This document shows, piece by piece, positions 35,008-46,732 of a DNA stretch of 64,000 bases. The stretch is from contig NC_054746.1 in assembly GCF_018143015.1 (NCBI RefSeq), forward strand, positions 21,776,464 through 21,840,463, in the 5' to 3' direction. Both the position numbers and the translations under genes were made by a program. Source of the DNA: Lytechinus variegatus (lineage: Eukaryota > Echinodermata > Echinoidea > Temnopleuroida > Toxopneustidae). Positions within the stretch are counted from its first letter, which is position 1; the number at the start of each line of letters is the position of its first letter. The notes beneath the pieces are model-generated. The model saw nothing but the letters and a program-made list of their open reading frames with translations. It was not told the origin of the DNA and ran no database searches.

Positions 35008-36364
35008 TTACGTAACAGATGGCACTCTGTCAAGTTCAGCGTCAGCAACAGTGACCGTTATACCTTGGTGTACGGAATCAATGATGAAATGTTCATGGTC
35101 AATCTGATCAACTGTCTGAATGATAACACCCTCAGCAGACATGACCTCCTGGCCAACAGGAGCGTCTGTTACAATGGTGATGTTGCCATGGAGATTGTGA
35201 TGTTCAGCTTCTGTTCCCTCAGATCCTTGAGCATCCACATTTAAAGGTAGGTAGTTACCTGTGAACAGATTCTGGTTGAGGACGATAGCTTCTATCATGT
35301 CACTACTGATTTCATTACTGCTGTCCAATGTGGTATTTTGTACATTACGATTTTCATTATCATGGGGAAAGGCAGCACTACTCGCACTTTGCTGACTAGT
35401 TCCAGAAATTTCTTGACTACTTTCCGCAGCAGCTTGGTGAATGTCACTGTTTACACAAGCAAAGACATTTGGAGAGAGTTGTGTGGCCATACCTTTTCCA
35501 CTTAAATGATCATCTTCCACAGCTGATGGGGCTTGTGCATGTTCAGAACTGGATACAGTGCTCTGATTTTTCTTGGTCATGCAGTCCAAGTCACTTTGAA
35601 GTTTCCTCTTCTGAGTTTTTAAAGAAGTTCTGTGAGCTGTTAATACAGTTTTCTTCTTACCTCGAGTCCTGATACTTTGTACTCTGTGTACTAGCTTTTG
35701 GAGAGTATTAAGCATGTCCTCAAGGACAATCTTGTCCTTCAAATGAGGAACCTGTGACTCCAACTTATCAAGAAGGTCCATGTTCTTTTTTACAAGACGT
35801 TTACAGGTGACTGCAGCTCGCTGTGGCCTCTTTGACTTTGATGCTTCCTCTGCTTGAGCATTCGACACTTCCTCAGCCGAAGCCATTATTGTTGATTCCT
35901 CTATAGAACCTCCTGGCTCTGCTGGTTTTCTCTCCTCCGTGGCAAGCTTTTGGACTTCTTGAGGATGCGTTTTAGGATCACTGGCCATCAGGACATCCCC
36001 ATCTAAGAGAAACAGAGGATTGTCACGATATGCTGCTCCAAGCTGGTCCCAAGACCAACCAGGCACATGCCGAAAGATAGCACAAAAGTGTTTGCAAGGC
36101 AGATACAGTTTGGTCCAGTATGAACAAGTACATGAGGGATACCTCTCCTCGTTTCCAAAGAACACCTGATGTGCCTGATTCCTATCCCCCTTGACAACAA
36201 AGTGTCCATCCTGGCCGGCCTGGATGTTCTCTGGAATGATGGTTGTAGTCATGCGCTTCTCCACATGCTCTACAATAAAACGAGGCTTACTGTGCAAGAA
36301 AGCAGGGATATCAGAGCTGTACTTGAGGTAACTGCTTGAATAGCGTGCATTGAACTCCACATAC
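35008..36364 (-). CDS. CARF/SWIM-like gene, last coding exon with SWIM finger
   Basis: Acceptor TTGACAG abuts 36364; the stop is at 35010-35008. This 1357-nt exon encodes about 452 residues: YVEFNARYSSSYLKYSS, the SWIM finger (C630, C632, C642, H644), a coiled or helical leucine-rich segment, the basic stretch RTRGKKKTV, and a long S/T/Q-rich tail with alternating Ile/Val and Thr near the end. It is the longest open frame in the window. Confidence 0.9.
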
Positions 36365-39300
36365 CTGTCAATCAACCAGAATTTGAAAATATATATATTT
36401 ATAGGGGTTATTTCACTATTGTTTATAAAGCACTTGATCTCAGGTGTATTCAAGAAGATTTGATATTGAATGAAAATAACGATAATTAAGTTTTATTGAA
36501 TAGCATATCATTAACATTCATGTCCATCATTATTTCCCCAGCTTTGCCACATCCAAGACCTTCCCCATCTCCAGTTGTTTTCTATATGAATAATGGGAAG
36601 GAATAGAAGTTGACTCTGACTGTTACAAAGAAGTCTAACTTAACTTCTCACCATGAAACTGATGAGATTCTTGTTCATAATTAAGAACAAATTCACTCGT
36701 TATTCAACACTAATCAACCAAAGTCACATTTTAATACATTTAATGTAAACAAGGAATAAAAAGAGTGGAAAAGAAGATAGAGTGGGTTCAATTCTCTTGA
36801 TGGATTATCATGAAAATATGCCTCAAAACAATAATCTCTGATCTCTAGACTTACTTTCGATATTCTCCTGGAAAGCATTTTGTGTAGAGTATAGTCATCA
36901 TCTCACTAAGGCTGCAGTCTTTATTGTCGCTCACATACGGATGGTTGAACATGTCATTCTGTTGCTTGCAGCCATTGACAGCATACATTGCTACTCTAAC
37001 CCTTTCATTCTGAAACAAGGTTGTCCATCTCTGGGTGTGGAGTAGAAAAACAATACATTTCACACACATGATTGATCTTCAAAGATACTTTCTAAATATG
37101 TGTATATCCTACTATTACTATTACCGTATATCCAATATCACCAATTTGTTGATTTTCTTTTAATATATCCTACTACTACTACTTACTGCATATCCAATAT
37201 TACCAATTTGTTAATTTTCTTTTCATTAATTAGTTGTTTATACAGAATGAATGCAATTAATGCATGATATTGTGACAGTATCATCTCTTGTGAACTGTTT
37301 GTTCACCCTATGTATTTGTACTTTTGTTCAATTCTTATTAATTACGTTTCTGTATTGTTTGGATAGTTGGCTATGTGAACTGAAGATATATCTATTGAGA
37401 GTTATTTTTAATGTCATACAATACATAAAAATAGCTAGGATAACTTACCTTCATACAAGATAACCAGAACATGCTGAACCAGGTAGAAACAGCCTCATTC
37501 TCTTTCCATACATTCATTGTCTTCAGTCCCTTCAGACCACATTCCTGTTCTCTCATTGTGGTTGCCATTGCAATCCTTCTCAGTGTCTTGATCATACGAG
37601 CTCTCACTAACCCATCAGATATCCCAGATGAGTCTCTGAGCCAATCCTGCCATAAGGTCTCACAACGGTGGTAGCAGAACAATGCAGTGCATCCTGTCAA
37701 AGTGAAAGATAGTTCAAACTTCGCTATTGGTATTTTATATTTCCCTTTAAGAATTACATCACCACATTGGTGATTGATTGGTGGTGATTTTTTACCTGAT
37801 TGCTATTAAGCATGAATGCTTGTAAGCAAGCAAGCAACCGGAGGACCGACGGCTTAAGGTCCTCTCCGAAGGACCTGATAATGAGGATTAATGCCTTACC
37901 AAAGGGGACATACTGGTATAAACTGGACTATCATAAGAATCTGATTCACTGACTTGATGAAAGATCAGTCAAACTGCAGAATAACATGTCCAATTTTTTC
38001 CAGACCAACAGACACTTCAATACATAGTAGATGTGACTCAGCTCTTCCGTTAGTTCATCTTAGAAGTGTATGTTAAAATGGACATGGCACAGAAAAAACT
38101 TATTACGCAAATAACAAACGACACAAGATTGAGTGTAAAAAGGTTGCATGAGGTGACAAGTGATTGATCTTATAAGTGTGTGACTTGCAATCCATGCCTA
38201 ATCTGCAATCTACAAGTGATGTCACAGATGAATCAAAAGAACTACAGTATATATTACAAGAGCAGATATTGATTTTTTTCTTCATTTCGGCCCCAACGAC
38301 AATGCTGGCATAAGCACCCAAGGCAATTACTTGGGCTCCAGGCCATCTGTCTTGCCACACTTGATATTCCCCATTGCAGACAGTGATTCTCAAGCAACTT
38401 TAGAAAAAAAATGTCTTTCACTCCTGAGAGCTTACTACAAGGCTTTTTGTTTGAGGTCACACAGCTGTGAAATGGTACATTGTGGATGGTATGTGTGGGA
38501 TGTTACAATATTATACATTTCAGCTCCAACAAGCTTATGTTCAACAAGTTGAGTAGTTGTTGGACTGCATCACATAACATTATATCATTTATCAATAATC
38601 TCAGTGTTTCATGTCCATTACATGTAATAACAAACCTGGGAAAACCGTCTCCGTAGCTTCAATCTCCGGATCAAAATAATCCACCATGAACCCCTCCGGA
38701 TTCCAATCGGGATTCCATCTTCTAAATACACTCAGCGCCTCTGCAATGTCCTCTGCTGTGTCGCTATGTGAGACAAACATCCCAACTGGGGTATATCCCA
38801 TGTTGGTCCTCACAGAAAGAAGAAAGAGTGGAAGGGAGTATCCAGCACTTCTGTATACAGCATCCAAGACAGTGAAGGAGTTGCCATACTTGTTGAGGAG
38901 TCGGCTCTGCCAGCGTGTTTGGCAACAGAAGAGGAATTTGTCCACTTCAGAACCTGCGGGTAAATTGATATTCATATTTCAAGATTCATTTCATTTCTCA
39001 TATTTCACAGACAATATAGAATACCTGAGAAGTGTGACACTGCACTCTTTAAGTGTTTGATTTCGCATTTCAACATCAGCATTTAAACTGAGAATGTAAA
39101 TGGTCCAAATAATGATCACACATTTTTAGCATATATGGCATTGGAAAATTCAGTAGCGTGAACCATAGTTACAAAATAACTGTGTCAGCAGCACTTCCGT
39201 GCTCTGTAATGGATTTACCACTGACCTATTTCTGCGAATAAATATACAGACTACTTGTACTATTTTTTTTCAAATTTGCTATAATGCTCAATACAGGGCA

Positions 39301-42300
39301 ACCAAGAGGTTGCTTCACAAATCTATTAACATAAAGAGCAAAGGGAGTGTGTACAATATCACCTGCTCTTTCATTGCATTACTCACATAAGATGTACATA
39401 CTGGTTATGCCAAGCTTTGAAATGTTGTAAATTCACTATTTTACATTTTTTCTGATTTTTACTCCTTTATTAAAAAAACTTTCTGTAGAAGTAGCTAGGC
39501 TTTAATATTAAAATGGCACAATCAGCCAGTGCATTGTATTCATTGTCGCAATCAAATTTGCTACACAGACCGTTCAACATACCTTGCTTCAGTGGTCTGT
39601 ATTCAAAGAAATCCTGACTTTCCTGTTTCCACAATGAAATCAACATCGAAGCATTATTCTGGTCAACCTTAGTATGGACCTCTTTCTTAGCTCTTTGTAC
39701 AGCATTGCGGATATCAATATCTGTTGGGTAGTAGCGTCTTCTTGTCCTTTCCGGTTGCTCAGACGAATGGAAGAGGGCACTCTGTACATACTCATCAAGA
39801 TGTTTTCTGATTTCTGGAACTTTGTAGATGCCCTTTGCTGTCAATTCTGAGATTTTGTGAAGTATCTGGGGATCTAATGCTTCTCGTAGCCCTGCAGCCT
39901 AAGACAAACAGATCATAAACAAATCCTCTAAGGTGGTATATATTATGCTACAATAAATAAATTACATAACTTATCTTATATTTCTACACACCTAGAGTGT
40001 TGATGTCCTATTGTGATAAGAAAGTCATGTGATTAATTGTACATTTATCCATTAAAACACAAAAGAGTGTTCAGCTTTTCACTGATCTTTCAGCTAGATA
40101 ACTACGATATCATTATTTGGATTCAAGAGTAAGGGCAAAATGAAAGTGTATTGTTCTGTATCAATCTTAATAAAAGATTTTTACCCTGTGTGCTATCTTA
40201 CCCATTATCGCAAATAAATAAACATAAACAACTACTAGCACGTATTACCTGTAATTTGCAATTAAAGCAAAACACATGAGCGCACTAAAAGCATACGGAG
40301 GCATGCAACAATGCATTTACCTGTTTTAGCTTTGCTTTAGAATAACTTTTAGCCATTCATTTTATTTTAGGTACTATTTCTTGGAGAAATGTTTTTTCTC
40401 TATAATAATATCATCTCTGATGTAGGATAAACTGCAAATAATCATCTTTTGGTTCCAGTCAAACTATGACTTCCCAAGGAATATGAATGCACAGTGCAGA
40501 GCCTGTCCTTCCTCAGCGGTGCTTTGGAAAGACTGCTACATCCAAATTTGCCTTGGAAATATAAGTTTGTCCAATTACTCTCACCAATGGAAAATATTTG
40601 CTCAAATATGAATTAGTTAACTAGACAATTCCCAAAGAGATATTTTAGCTAATTGAATAGAATCATTGCTTACAATGTTATTGACAGGATGGCCTCTATG
40701 TGAAGACAGTGGTGGTAGACTGACATAGAACAGTGTCTCAGTACGGATGGAGCTGGAATCAGTCTGGTATTGTTCTTTCAGTTGTCTTTTGGCAAGGACC
40801 TTGGAGTGACCAGTTGGTTCTAATCCTTCGTACTGTGTTAAAATCATTCAAAGTTGTTTATAACAATAAGACCACCCCAAAAAGAAATTTGAAAATGTCA
40901 AAAAAGTTTCAGTCATAGAAAAAAGGTACACATAGCTATATTGTATCATTCAAAACACTTTGAAAAAGTTGCAGTTATTACAAGAGGTACATTATTGTAT
41001 CATTCACAATACTCAAGAGTTTTTTTCTACAATTCACTTTCATGAAAAGAAATTATCTTTGATTGGTCTTTGATAATAAACTTCCATTGAACTTGATTTG
41101 GACTAGCTATTGAGCAAGGTTGCTATGGTAATTGCTAAGCCTGAGTCGAATCGATTTTAAAATCGGTGTTCGATCGATGTCATCGAACACCGGTGCAGAT
41201 TTTGCAAAATCGATGCATCGAAAAAAAAAAAAATACGTCGGCCGGCCGATTCGTTTGGTTTACACAATCAATCATCAAAATATCAGTGATGCCCAACTTT
41301 ACTTCTACTTACTTGATTTCTATTGCCCCCAAAATGAAACCGATTGAGTAATTATGATGCTATTCACCATTAATTTGAAGTTTATTTCGATCATAGTTCG
41401 AGTCTTACTCGTCTGCTCGTGCCGAGATAATTTATGCACGATGAATTCATGAATGGAAGTCATGGCCATCGATCGTGCATGCGCAGTACTGTTCTTTAAT
41501 CAAACCAGAAAATGGCCGGAAATTGACGCGATCAACGTAAAATAAATCTTGCTTTCATGAACAATATTAATATCATGGCCATAGAACATTATTTAATGGT
41601 AATATTTAACAATAATTTGCGTATGATAATCATTAATATGAATTTAGAGCTTGATGTGAAACGTTTGTATTTCGTTTCAATTTTCAATGGCGGACATCTC
41701 ATGACGATCGACTTTTTCGAGCTAGTGCACTTGTCTAAAAAAAATAATCATCACATTAGGATTGATTCTCGAACATTGTCTACATGCAAAAACTCTGTTC
41801 AAGTTCGTAATATCACCATATAATAACATTTTACATGACAAAACAGAGAAAATTACGTTTGATTTTTTATCCCATCAATTTGAAGCTAGTTTGTGCCCAA
41901 CTTTGGGCTCTGATTTCATGAATGGGAAAATATGTCATACGTCATGAACACGCATGCGCATTGTGCTTATTTTCTCGGAGCTTGGATCTGGAGGAGACGT
42001 CCGTCCAATAACAATAGAAAAATCCGGCCAGTATTGATTCTTCCATATGAACATAACATACTTTGCTGACATCGTCAATATTCTTAGTATGACCATAAAA
42101 TCTTGTTAAATCGTAATAATTTAGATGAATTTAGGGCTCGATTCGAAACATTCGTATTTATTTTGATCGCATGCTCAATTGCGTCTAAAAAACTGGATTG
42201 TCATTATCAGGATTAATTTTCGAACATCGTCATAACTCATATTCCACAATCTTTCCTCACAATCGTAATATCAGCATTGAATAGCAATTCAAATGACCAT

Positions 42301-45300
42301 CCAGAGAAAATTACGTATTTATTCCCATAAATTTATTTGGAGCTCATTTTGAATCCAACTACACAATCTCAGGCAAGTTACAGCGCTCTCCGTTGATTGC
42401 ACTTGTTTGCTGGTGCTGACGTCAAGCACGCCTGTCGTTTCGGGAGAGTGAGTGTACGGAGCTGCGGACGGGGCTGGTGAATGGACTGCGAATGCTAGTT
42501 GACCGAAAATCATTCGGATCGACTCTGCGTGATTCATGTCTTTATTATTGTTTCATTTTTAAATTATATGTTGTCATCTTCAAATATCATTGTTGAAGAT
42601 ATTTTGGGAAGAATTCTGCTTTGGTCCCCGGCCTCTTTTTGTGTGTTTTGTGATCATGGAAAATACAAACGAACTTTGCTGTCATCTGCTAGCGCATACC
42701 GTCAGTGCGTAGTGCATATGCAAAGCGAATCGACGCAAAAACAAGACTAAATTTTCCCCGTCTTAAATATTCGATGCATCGATGTTCGATCGAATTAGAG
42801 CTGTCGAACACCGGTTTTCAAAATAATCGATATGACTCGGGCTTAATAATTGCAATAGATGGCAGAATTAGAATAATTGCTGACAAGATATATGCAATAT
42901 GGTGATGGACTGATGGCATCATTACCTGTAGTTTGTAGTCTATGAATCTGAGAATCTGTACAACATACACACTGGCTGGACAATCAACTTTTTTCGTATC
43001 CTGAACTAGCTTCCTCTTCTTTCTTTGAGTGTGTTCTTGATTCGTTGCATTACTAAACTGTACCAGAGCCTGAATATGCAACCCAGACATATCATAAATA
43101 GATTATAAATTTCAATAAATCAATAGCAGGGGCCACTCTCAAATAAGAAAGACCATACATCAAATTATATTTTGGTTCAACATCAATCTACATGTAGCCT
43201 TTGGTACATTAAAACATAACTTTTTATTCAAATGGAAAATTGAGTTATCCACAACTGACTATCATAAATGTGACATCAAAATTATCCGACCTAAATGAAG
43301 CAGAATTCTTTAAAAACAAGACAAATATGAGGTGATCCCAAGATTTTCAAAGTAACTGGATTATTGAATAGTAAGTGGTTCTGCCTAATATGACAAGTTA
43401 TCATGGTCATTCTTAAAAGTCACAGAAAATTTCTAAGCATTGGTATTTTTCAAAAAAAAAGGACATACACGCATATAACTAATGGACAGTTCTCAAATAA
43501 AAGTCTAGTGTAATTCAACTACCATAATTTGGAATATTATACCACAAGATTCTGTGTAACTTCTCAGATGTGTCTATTTTATTCTAAAATCTAAGATCAT
43601 TAATTGCTCTACCTTTCTCCTTGCTTTGGTTTTCTCATTCCGGTCCCTTCCTTGATGACATATCAGGACATGACGATGCATGTAGAAGAATGGTACCCCA
43701 TCACATTCTATCTTTGGAGACTGCCCACCATAGTCAAGTCGAAATCTTAGAAAGGACTTGCCAGGGTCAGGGATACTTTCTATAAAAAAAAAAACGAAAC
43801 CGGAAGATGAAGTATTTATATTACAGGCTGCCATACTACTAGACCAAAAGCTTCAGTCTCTGTATTTTGGTTGTTGCGCTGAACTACGTTGGCTCCACTC
43901 ACCATGCATAGAATGAAGAGGTTGGGGGTCCGTGGCTACAGACAACGTATAGTGAATTAGCGTTTTTATAGATCGCGATTTAAAACTGTTTTTTGAGCGA
44001 AATTTACAGTTTTATTATCAGGGAAATATAAATAACTTAAGTAATTGCATACCTTGGACCGGAATTATTGAAAAAAATCCACTGGATGATTGAGGAATCT
44101 GTCATCTAAGACATTTTCTCCTGACCTGGCGGTCTTTCTTGCAAGTTGCCATCTTGAATGACATCATTATCGTTAATGTCTCGATATATCGCGAATATAA
44201 CTATTATACAGATATTGACTAATGGGGTGTGTAATATAAACATTCTTTGGACCGGTGGATTTATATTTTCCCGAGGGGTTATATTTTCCCGAAGCGCGCA
44301 GCGCTGAGGGAAAATATGATCACGAGGGAAAATATTAATCCTTTAGGCGGTCCAAAGAATTTTTTTTTACACATCCCATCAGTCAATATCTGTTATATTA
44401 GATAGCCTTTAATGATGAAGATAGAAATGGCCTAACGATGCGTGCAGCCTGTTGTTTACGATAGTCAGTGATTGATGGAACTGGTATAGATCTAGATGTA
44501 ACTTTAGTCTACTACTACTACTCTAATGCAGTGAATGGCCCTTTTCTAATCAACTCAAGTTTGTTTTAGGCCTAGCCCTAGATCTAAGTTAGAGTCCAGT
44601 CCAGATACTTTCGTCCCACGTATTTTATTTCCGTGTAGTTGGTAACATCTAATCCACAAGAGGGCGCGATACACATAGAAAAATATATTCACGGACCGGT
44701 TGGTCAATATATTCATCGAAGGTGGACCGGCTGGGAAAATACACGGATTTCGATCATATCACGTGACGCGCAATTGACCAATCGCGCTTGGCTATCTGTC
44801 TTGGCTATCTAATATTATCGTTTGTCTTCGTGAGTGTATCGTATTATTGCCTTGTAGGTGTGCTGGTGGAATGCAATATCGATATCACATTCGTACATTG
44901 TTGACGCCCTCTCCGTTCGTTTGTAAATATTTCATAGTTTGGCTGCCATTTTGACCTGTTTTCCTGTGTCGTACCCAACTAAACATCGGTAAAGTATAAT
45001 TTTCATGCATTTTCATCTATATCGTTTAAAGTATTTTAAAATTGAATAATTAAATATTTTGAATTTGTAGTTTACATATCCTTAGATTGTAACCTCGATG
45101 TGTTATAGAACCTCAAACTTTGGACTCTGGTCGGACAAAGGTGCTGGTGTTATAACAAATGGGAGCCCACACGGACACTTTACCGTCGGTGAATGGGGAT
45201 TACAGTAAAATGTCAGAAATTGTTGAATAATCCCCAGAAACGATGGTTATTCCTGTCTACCATACTAAATTACTACTACTACTAGTTCACGCCCTTTTCA

Positions 45301-45671
45301 CGCTCTAACTAAGCACCAACATAATTGCAACCTTAACACCAAACATCGAACTCTAAATCCCCCATTCTGACTTTATTGGATGGAATGTTGTGTGTTGCAA
45401 TATTACTTTATGACTGAGAGGATACAACTGAGACAACTTGTATTTCAGCAGATGGGACTATTGATTGTCGTCTTTGTTTGACTTTGGTTAACAAAAAGTT
45501 TATAAATTGATCTATGGTAGTAAAAATAAGTTCGGACTCACCGAGAATTTTCCCAAAATCTCTATCTTTATGTGCAGTGATGAATTTAACCCTGTAACGT
45601 TCTTCATGATCAGCAATGCACCTATAAACAGCCTCAACATCTTGATATTTTATGCTGCTTTCGGCAGCCAT
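35008..45671 (-). CDS. CARF/ALS2CR8-like, MULE-transposase-like and SWIM zinc-finger protein, 9 coding exons
   Basis: On the minus strand, exons 45671-45542, 43779-43613, 43069-42926, 40832-40674, 39898-39583, 38953-38636, 37693-37449, 37030-36855 and 36364-35008 join in phase to 1003 aa. Residues about 25-305 resemble the ALS2CR8 domain of calcium-responsive transcription factor: CDGVPFFYMHRHVLICHQGRD, a basic KKRK cluster, LPPLSSHRGHP, then RRRYYPTDIDIRNAV and KVDQNN. Residues 306-500 look like a MULE-type RNase H fold, with acidic residues in VLDAVYRSAGYSLPLFLL (D336) and FMVDYFDPEIEA (D397), then FCYHR. Residues 630-644 are a SWIM finger, CxC-x9-CxH. A leucine-rich helix (about 738-780), a basic patch (783-806) and an S/T/Q-rich acidic tail follow. 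I infer a nuclear DNA-binding protein of transposase origin. ZSWIM1/3-type proteins are the alternative family label. All introns are GT-AG. Confidence 0.82.
36855..37030 (-). CDS. CARF/SWIM-like gene, coding exon 8
   Basis: Acceptor CACCCAG, donor GTAAGT. Encodes RWTTLFQNERVRVAMYAVNG to LYTKCFPGEYR, ending two bases into Lys552. Confidence 0.83.
37449..37693 (-). CDS. CARF/SWIM-like gene, coding exon 7
   Basis: Acceptor TTGACAG, donor GTAAGT. Encodes GCTALFCYHRCETLWQDWL and a helical region to WFSMFWLSCMK. FCYHR sits where MULE proteins usually have a C-x-x-H motif; here the Cys is one position closer to the His. Confidence 0.84.
37783..37912 (-). repeat. SINE-like dispersed repeat, copy 2 (intron 6 of the CARF/SWIM-like gene)
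   Basis: Reverse orientation of the repeat at 29447-29600, collinear from CCCCTTTGGTAAGGCATT to the AAAAAATCACCACC tail. Confidence 0.6.
38636..38953 (-). CDS. CARF/SWIM-like gene, coding exon 6 (MULE-like core)
   Basis: Acceptor CCGCAG, donor GTTTGT. Encodes about residues 306-411 with CCQTRWQSRLLNKYG, LDAVYRSAGYSLPLFLLSVR, WNPDWNPEGFMVDYFDPEI and ETVFP. The two Asp residues stand where MULE-type transposases keep their first two catalytic acids. Confidence 0.85.
39583..39898 (-). CDS. CARF/SWIM-like gene, coding exon 5
   Basis: Acceptor CTTAG, donor GTATGT. Encodes residues 201-305, AAGLREALDPQILHKI to RRRYYPTDIDIRNAVQRAK and EYRPLKQ. The RRxYPTDxDIRN motif is the strongest family signature in the gene. 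Confidence 0.85.
40674..40832 (-). CDS. CARF/SWIM-like gene, coding exon 4
   Basis: 53 codons, phase 0 at both ends (acceptor CACAG, donor GTAAGC). Encodes YEGLEPTGHSKVLAKRQL to LFYVSLPPLSSHRGHPVNNI. The His-rich LPPLSSHRGHP motif is typical of the CARF-like region. Confidence 0.82.
41136..42845. mobile_element. 1.7-kb inverted-repeat element in intron 3 of the CARF/SWIM-like gene
   Basis: TAAGCCTGAGTCGAATCGAT at the left mirrors ATCGATATGACTCGGGCTTA at the right. Just inside lie further palindromic GATCGAAC, CGAACACCGG and GATGCATCGA blocks. AATTGC occurs beside both ends. The interior consists largely of two diverged tandem units of about 400-450 bp (roughly 41440-41940 and 41960-42370). 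No transposase frame. Confidence 0.65.
42926..43069 (-). CDS. CARF/SWIM-like gene, coding exon 3
   Basis: 48 codons, phase 0 at both ends (acceptor CAG, donor GTAATG). Encodes ALVQFSNATNQ, a QRKKRKL basic cluster and DCPASVYVVQILRF. Confidence 0.82.
43613..43779 (-). CDS. CARF/SWIM-like gene, coding exon 2
   Basis: Acceptor TTTATAG abuts 43779; donor GTAGAG follows 43613. Encodes residues 44-99, ESIPDPGKSFLRFRLDYGG through CDGVPFFYMHRHVLICHQG to KARRK, the most ALS2CR8-like stretch. Confidence 0.82.
44207..44394. repeat. Foldback element in intron 1 of the CARF/SWIM-like gene
   Basis: About 47-bp arms (ACAGATATTGACTAATGGGG.. TTCTTTGGACCG and its inverse) enclose a 90-bp centre with GAGGGAAAATAT-type inverted motifs. 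TTAGATAGCC and GGCTATCTAA further right (44399 and 44798) may belong to the same or a neighbouring element. Confidence 0.6.
45542..45671 (-). CDS. CARF/SWIM-like gene, coding exon 1
   Basis: Starts MAAESSIKYQDVEAVYRCIA at 45671 and ends at donor GTGAGT (45541-45536). Encodes 43 residues plus one base. The frame stays open past the donor to 45408, but the strong donor and the phase match to the next exon decide the end. Confidence 0.8.
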
Positions 45672-45780
45672 TTCGCCGTCGTCAAGAATGGGATCGGTCC
45701 ATGATCGAGCTGCGCTGGCGCGCCCGCCCGGCCCGCCGACCGACCGGCAAGACCGCCTGTTGATATTTTGTCTATGTGCA
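45672..45780 (-). promoter_or_regulatory. GC- and CpG-rich upstream region of the CARF/SWIM-like gene
   Basis: The 100 bases upstream of the ATG are strikingly GC- and CpG-rich (runs of GCGCGCC, GGCGGGCC) in an otherwise AT-rich region. This fits a CpG-type promoter and 5' UTR. No TATA box is evident and the start site is not known. Confidence 0.45.
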
Positions 45781-46019
45781 AGTGATGTGCTCCGTGGCTG
45801 CGGAACTGAGCAGGGGAGGGTACCGTACGTAACTGGTATTAAAAATTAGATCAGTTAAAACGGACCACAACGGACCCCAATATCTTATTTTATTTGTTTC
45901 TTTCATATCAATGTTGCAACAAGTCATGATCATTACATGAACTGACAACTTCATACGTCTCACTTAAGCCTCGAGTGAAGGTACCAGTGAAATAGAGTAA
46001 AGAAAGCCTATAGCGCGGC

Positions 46020-46118
46020 TATAGGCATGCAGGCCTGTAAATTACTTGATGGATACATTTTCCTGAAAAAAGCAGGAAAATGTATCCATCAAGTAATTTA
46101 CAGGCCTGCATGCCTATA
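46020..46118. repeat. Perfect 46-bp hairpin with 7-base loop
   Basis: Arms 46020-46065 and 46073-46118 are exact inverse complements around AAAAAAG. A smaller palindrome, CCTATAGCGCGGCTATAGG, overlaps the left arm. No mismatch at all implies a very young origin or ongoing correction between arms. Confidence 0.9.
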
Positions 46119-46165
46119 TCATAAATCATCTTTATTTCATAGTCAAATAGAGAAGTTACAATGAA

Positions 46166-46730
46166 ACCCGGGGGGGGGCCACTTCCATTCACGAGTGGAT
46201 ACCATGCGCGACCAAGGGGTCTCGGAAAGCACCCTAAACACGTAATTTCCATATTCTGAAAATGAACCCTTTAACAAGTATTGGCGTGTGAAACCCTACC
46301 CTTAACAAGTATTGGAAACAAAAACGATACTCTTGGCAAATATTCCCTGAAATGAACCCCTAAACAAGTACAGGAATGTTTTATTGTTACGGTTCCTTCG
46401 GTCGTCGGCTTTACCTTATTTCACTGTATTTGGTTTAGTACGACCCCACTTCTACACCTCGCGCAAATCGGACTCTAAACACGAAGTGTTGGGGCAAAAA
46501 GGACATCCTTTATAAAACATTTGAATTTTGTTTTATCATCCTCGCAAATTAGACCCTAAACACGTAATTTTCCTAGCGAAATAGATACCCTTTTTTCATT
46601 ATTTTTGTGTTTTTGGCACCCTTATCACGTTACGTACGTAACGTGCCCTATCGTGAAAAAGACATCCTTTTTACGTGTTTTTTTGGTCGCGCATGGTATC
46701 CACTCGTCAATGTAAGTGGCCCCTCCGGGT
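46166..46730. mobile_element. Non-autonomous DNA element, 565 bp, with 50-bp inverted repeats
   Basis: ACCCGGGGGG.. CCACTTCCATTCACGAG.. GATACCATGCGCGACCAA at the left is mirrored at the right (TTGGTCGCGCATGGTATCC.. CCGGGT). The interior repeats ACCCTAAACACGTAATTTTCC-like and AACAAGTATTGG motifs. The target duplication is not clear. Confidence 0.7.
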
Positions 46731-46732
46731 CC

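Noticed and set aside
35469-36209. Shorter frames on both strands overlapping the last exon of the CARF/SWIM-like gene
   Set aside because: They are shadow frames of a 1.36-kb exon with clear protein motifs.
45408-45541. Extension of the CARF/SWIM-like first exon to the stop at 45408
   Set aside because: A strong GTGAGT donor at 45541 and exact phase match to the next exon are better supported than an 87-codon single-exon protein.
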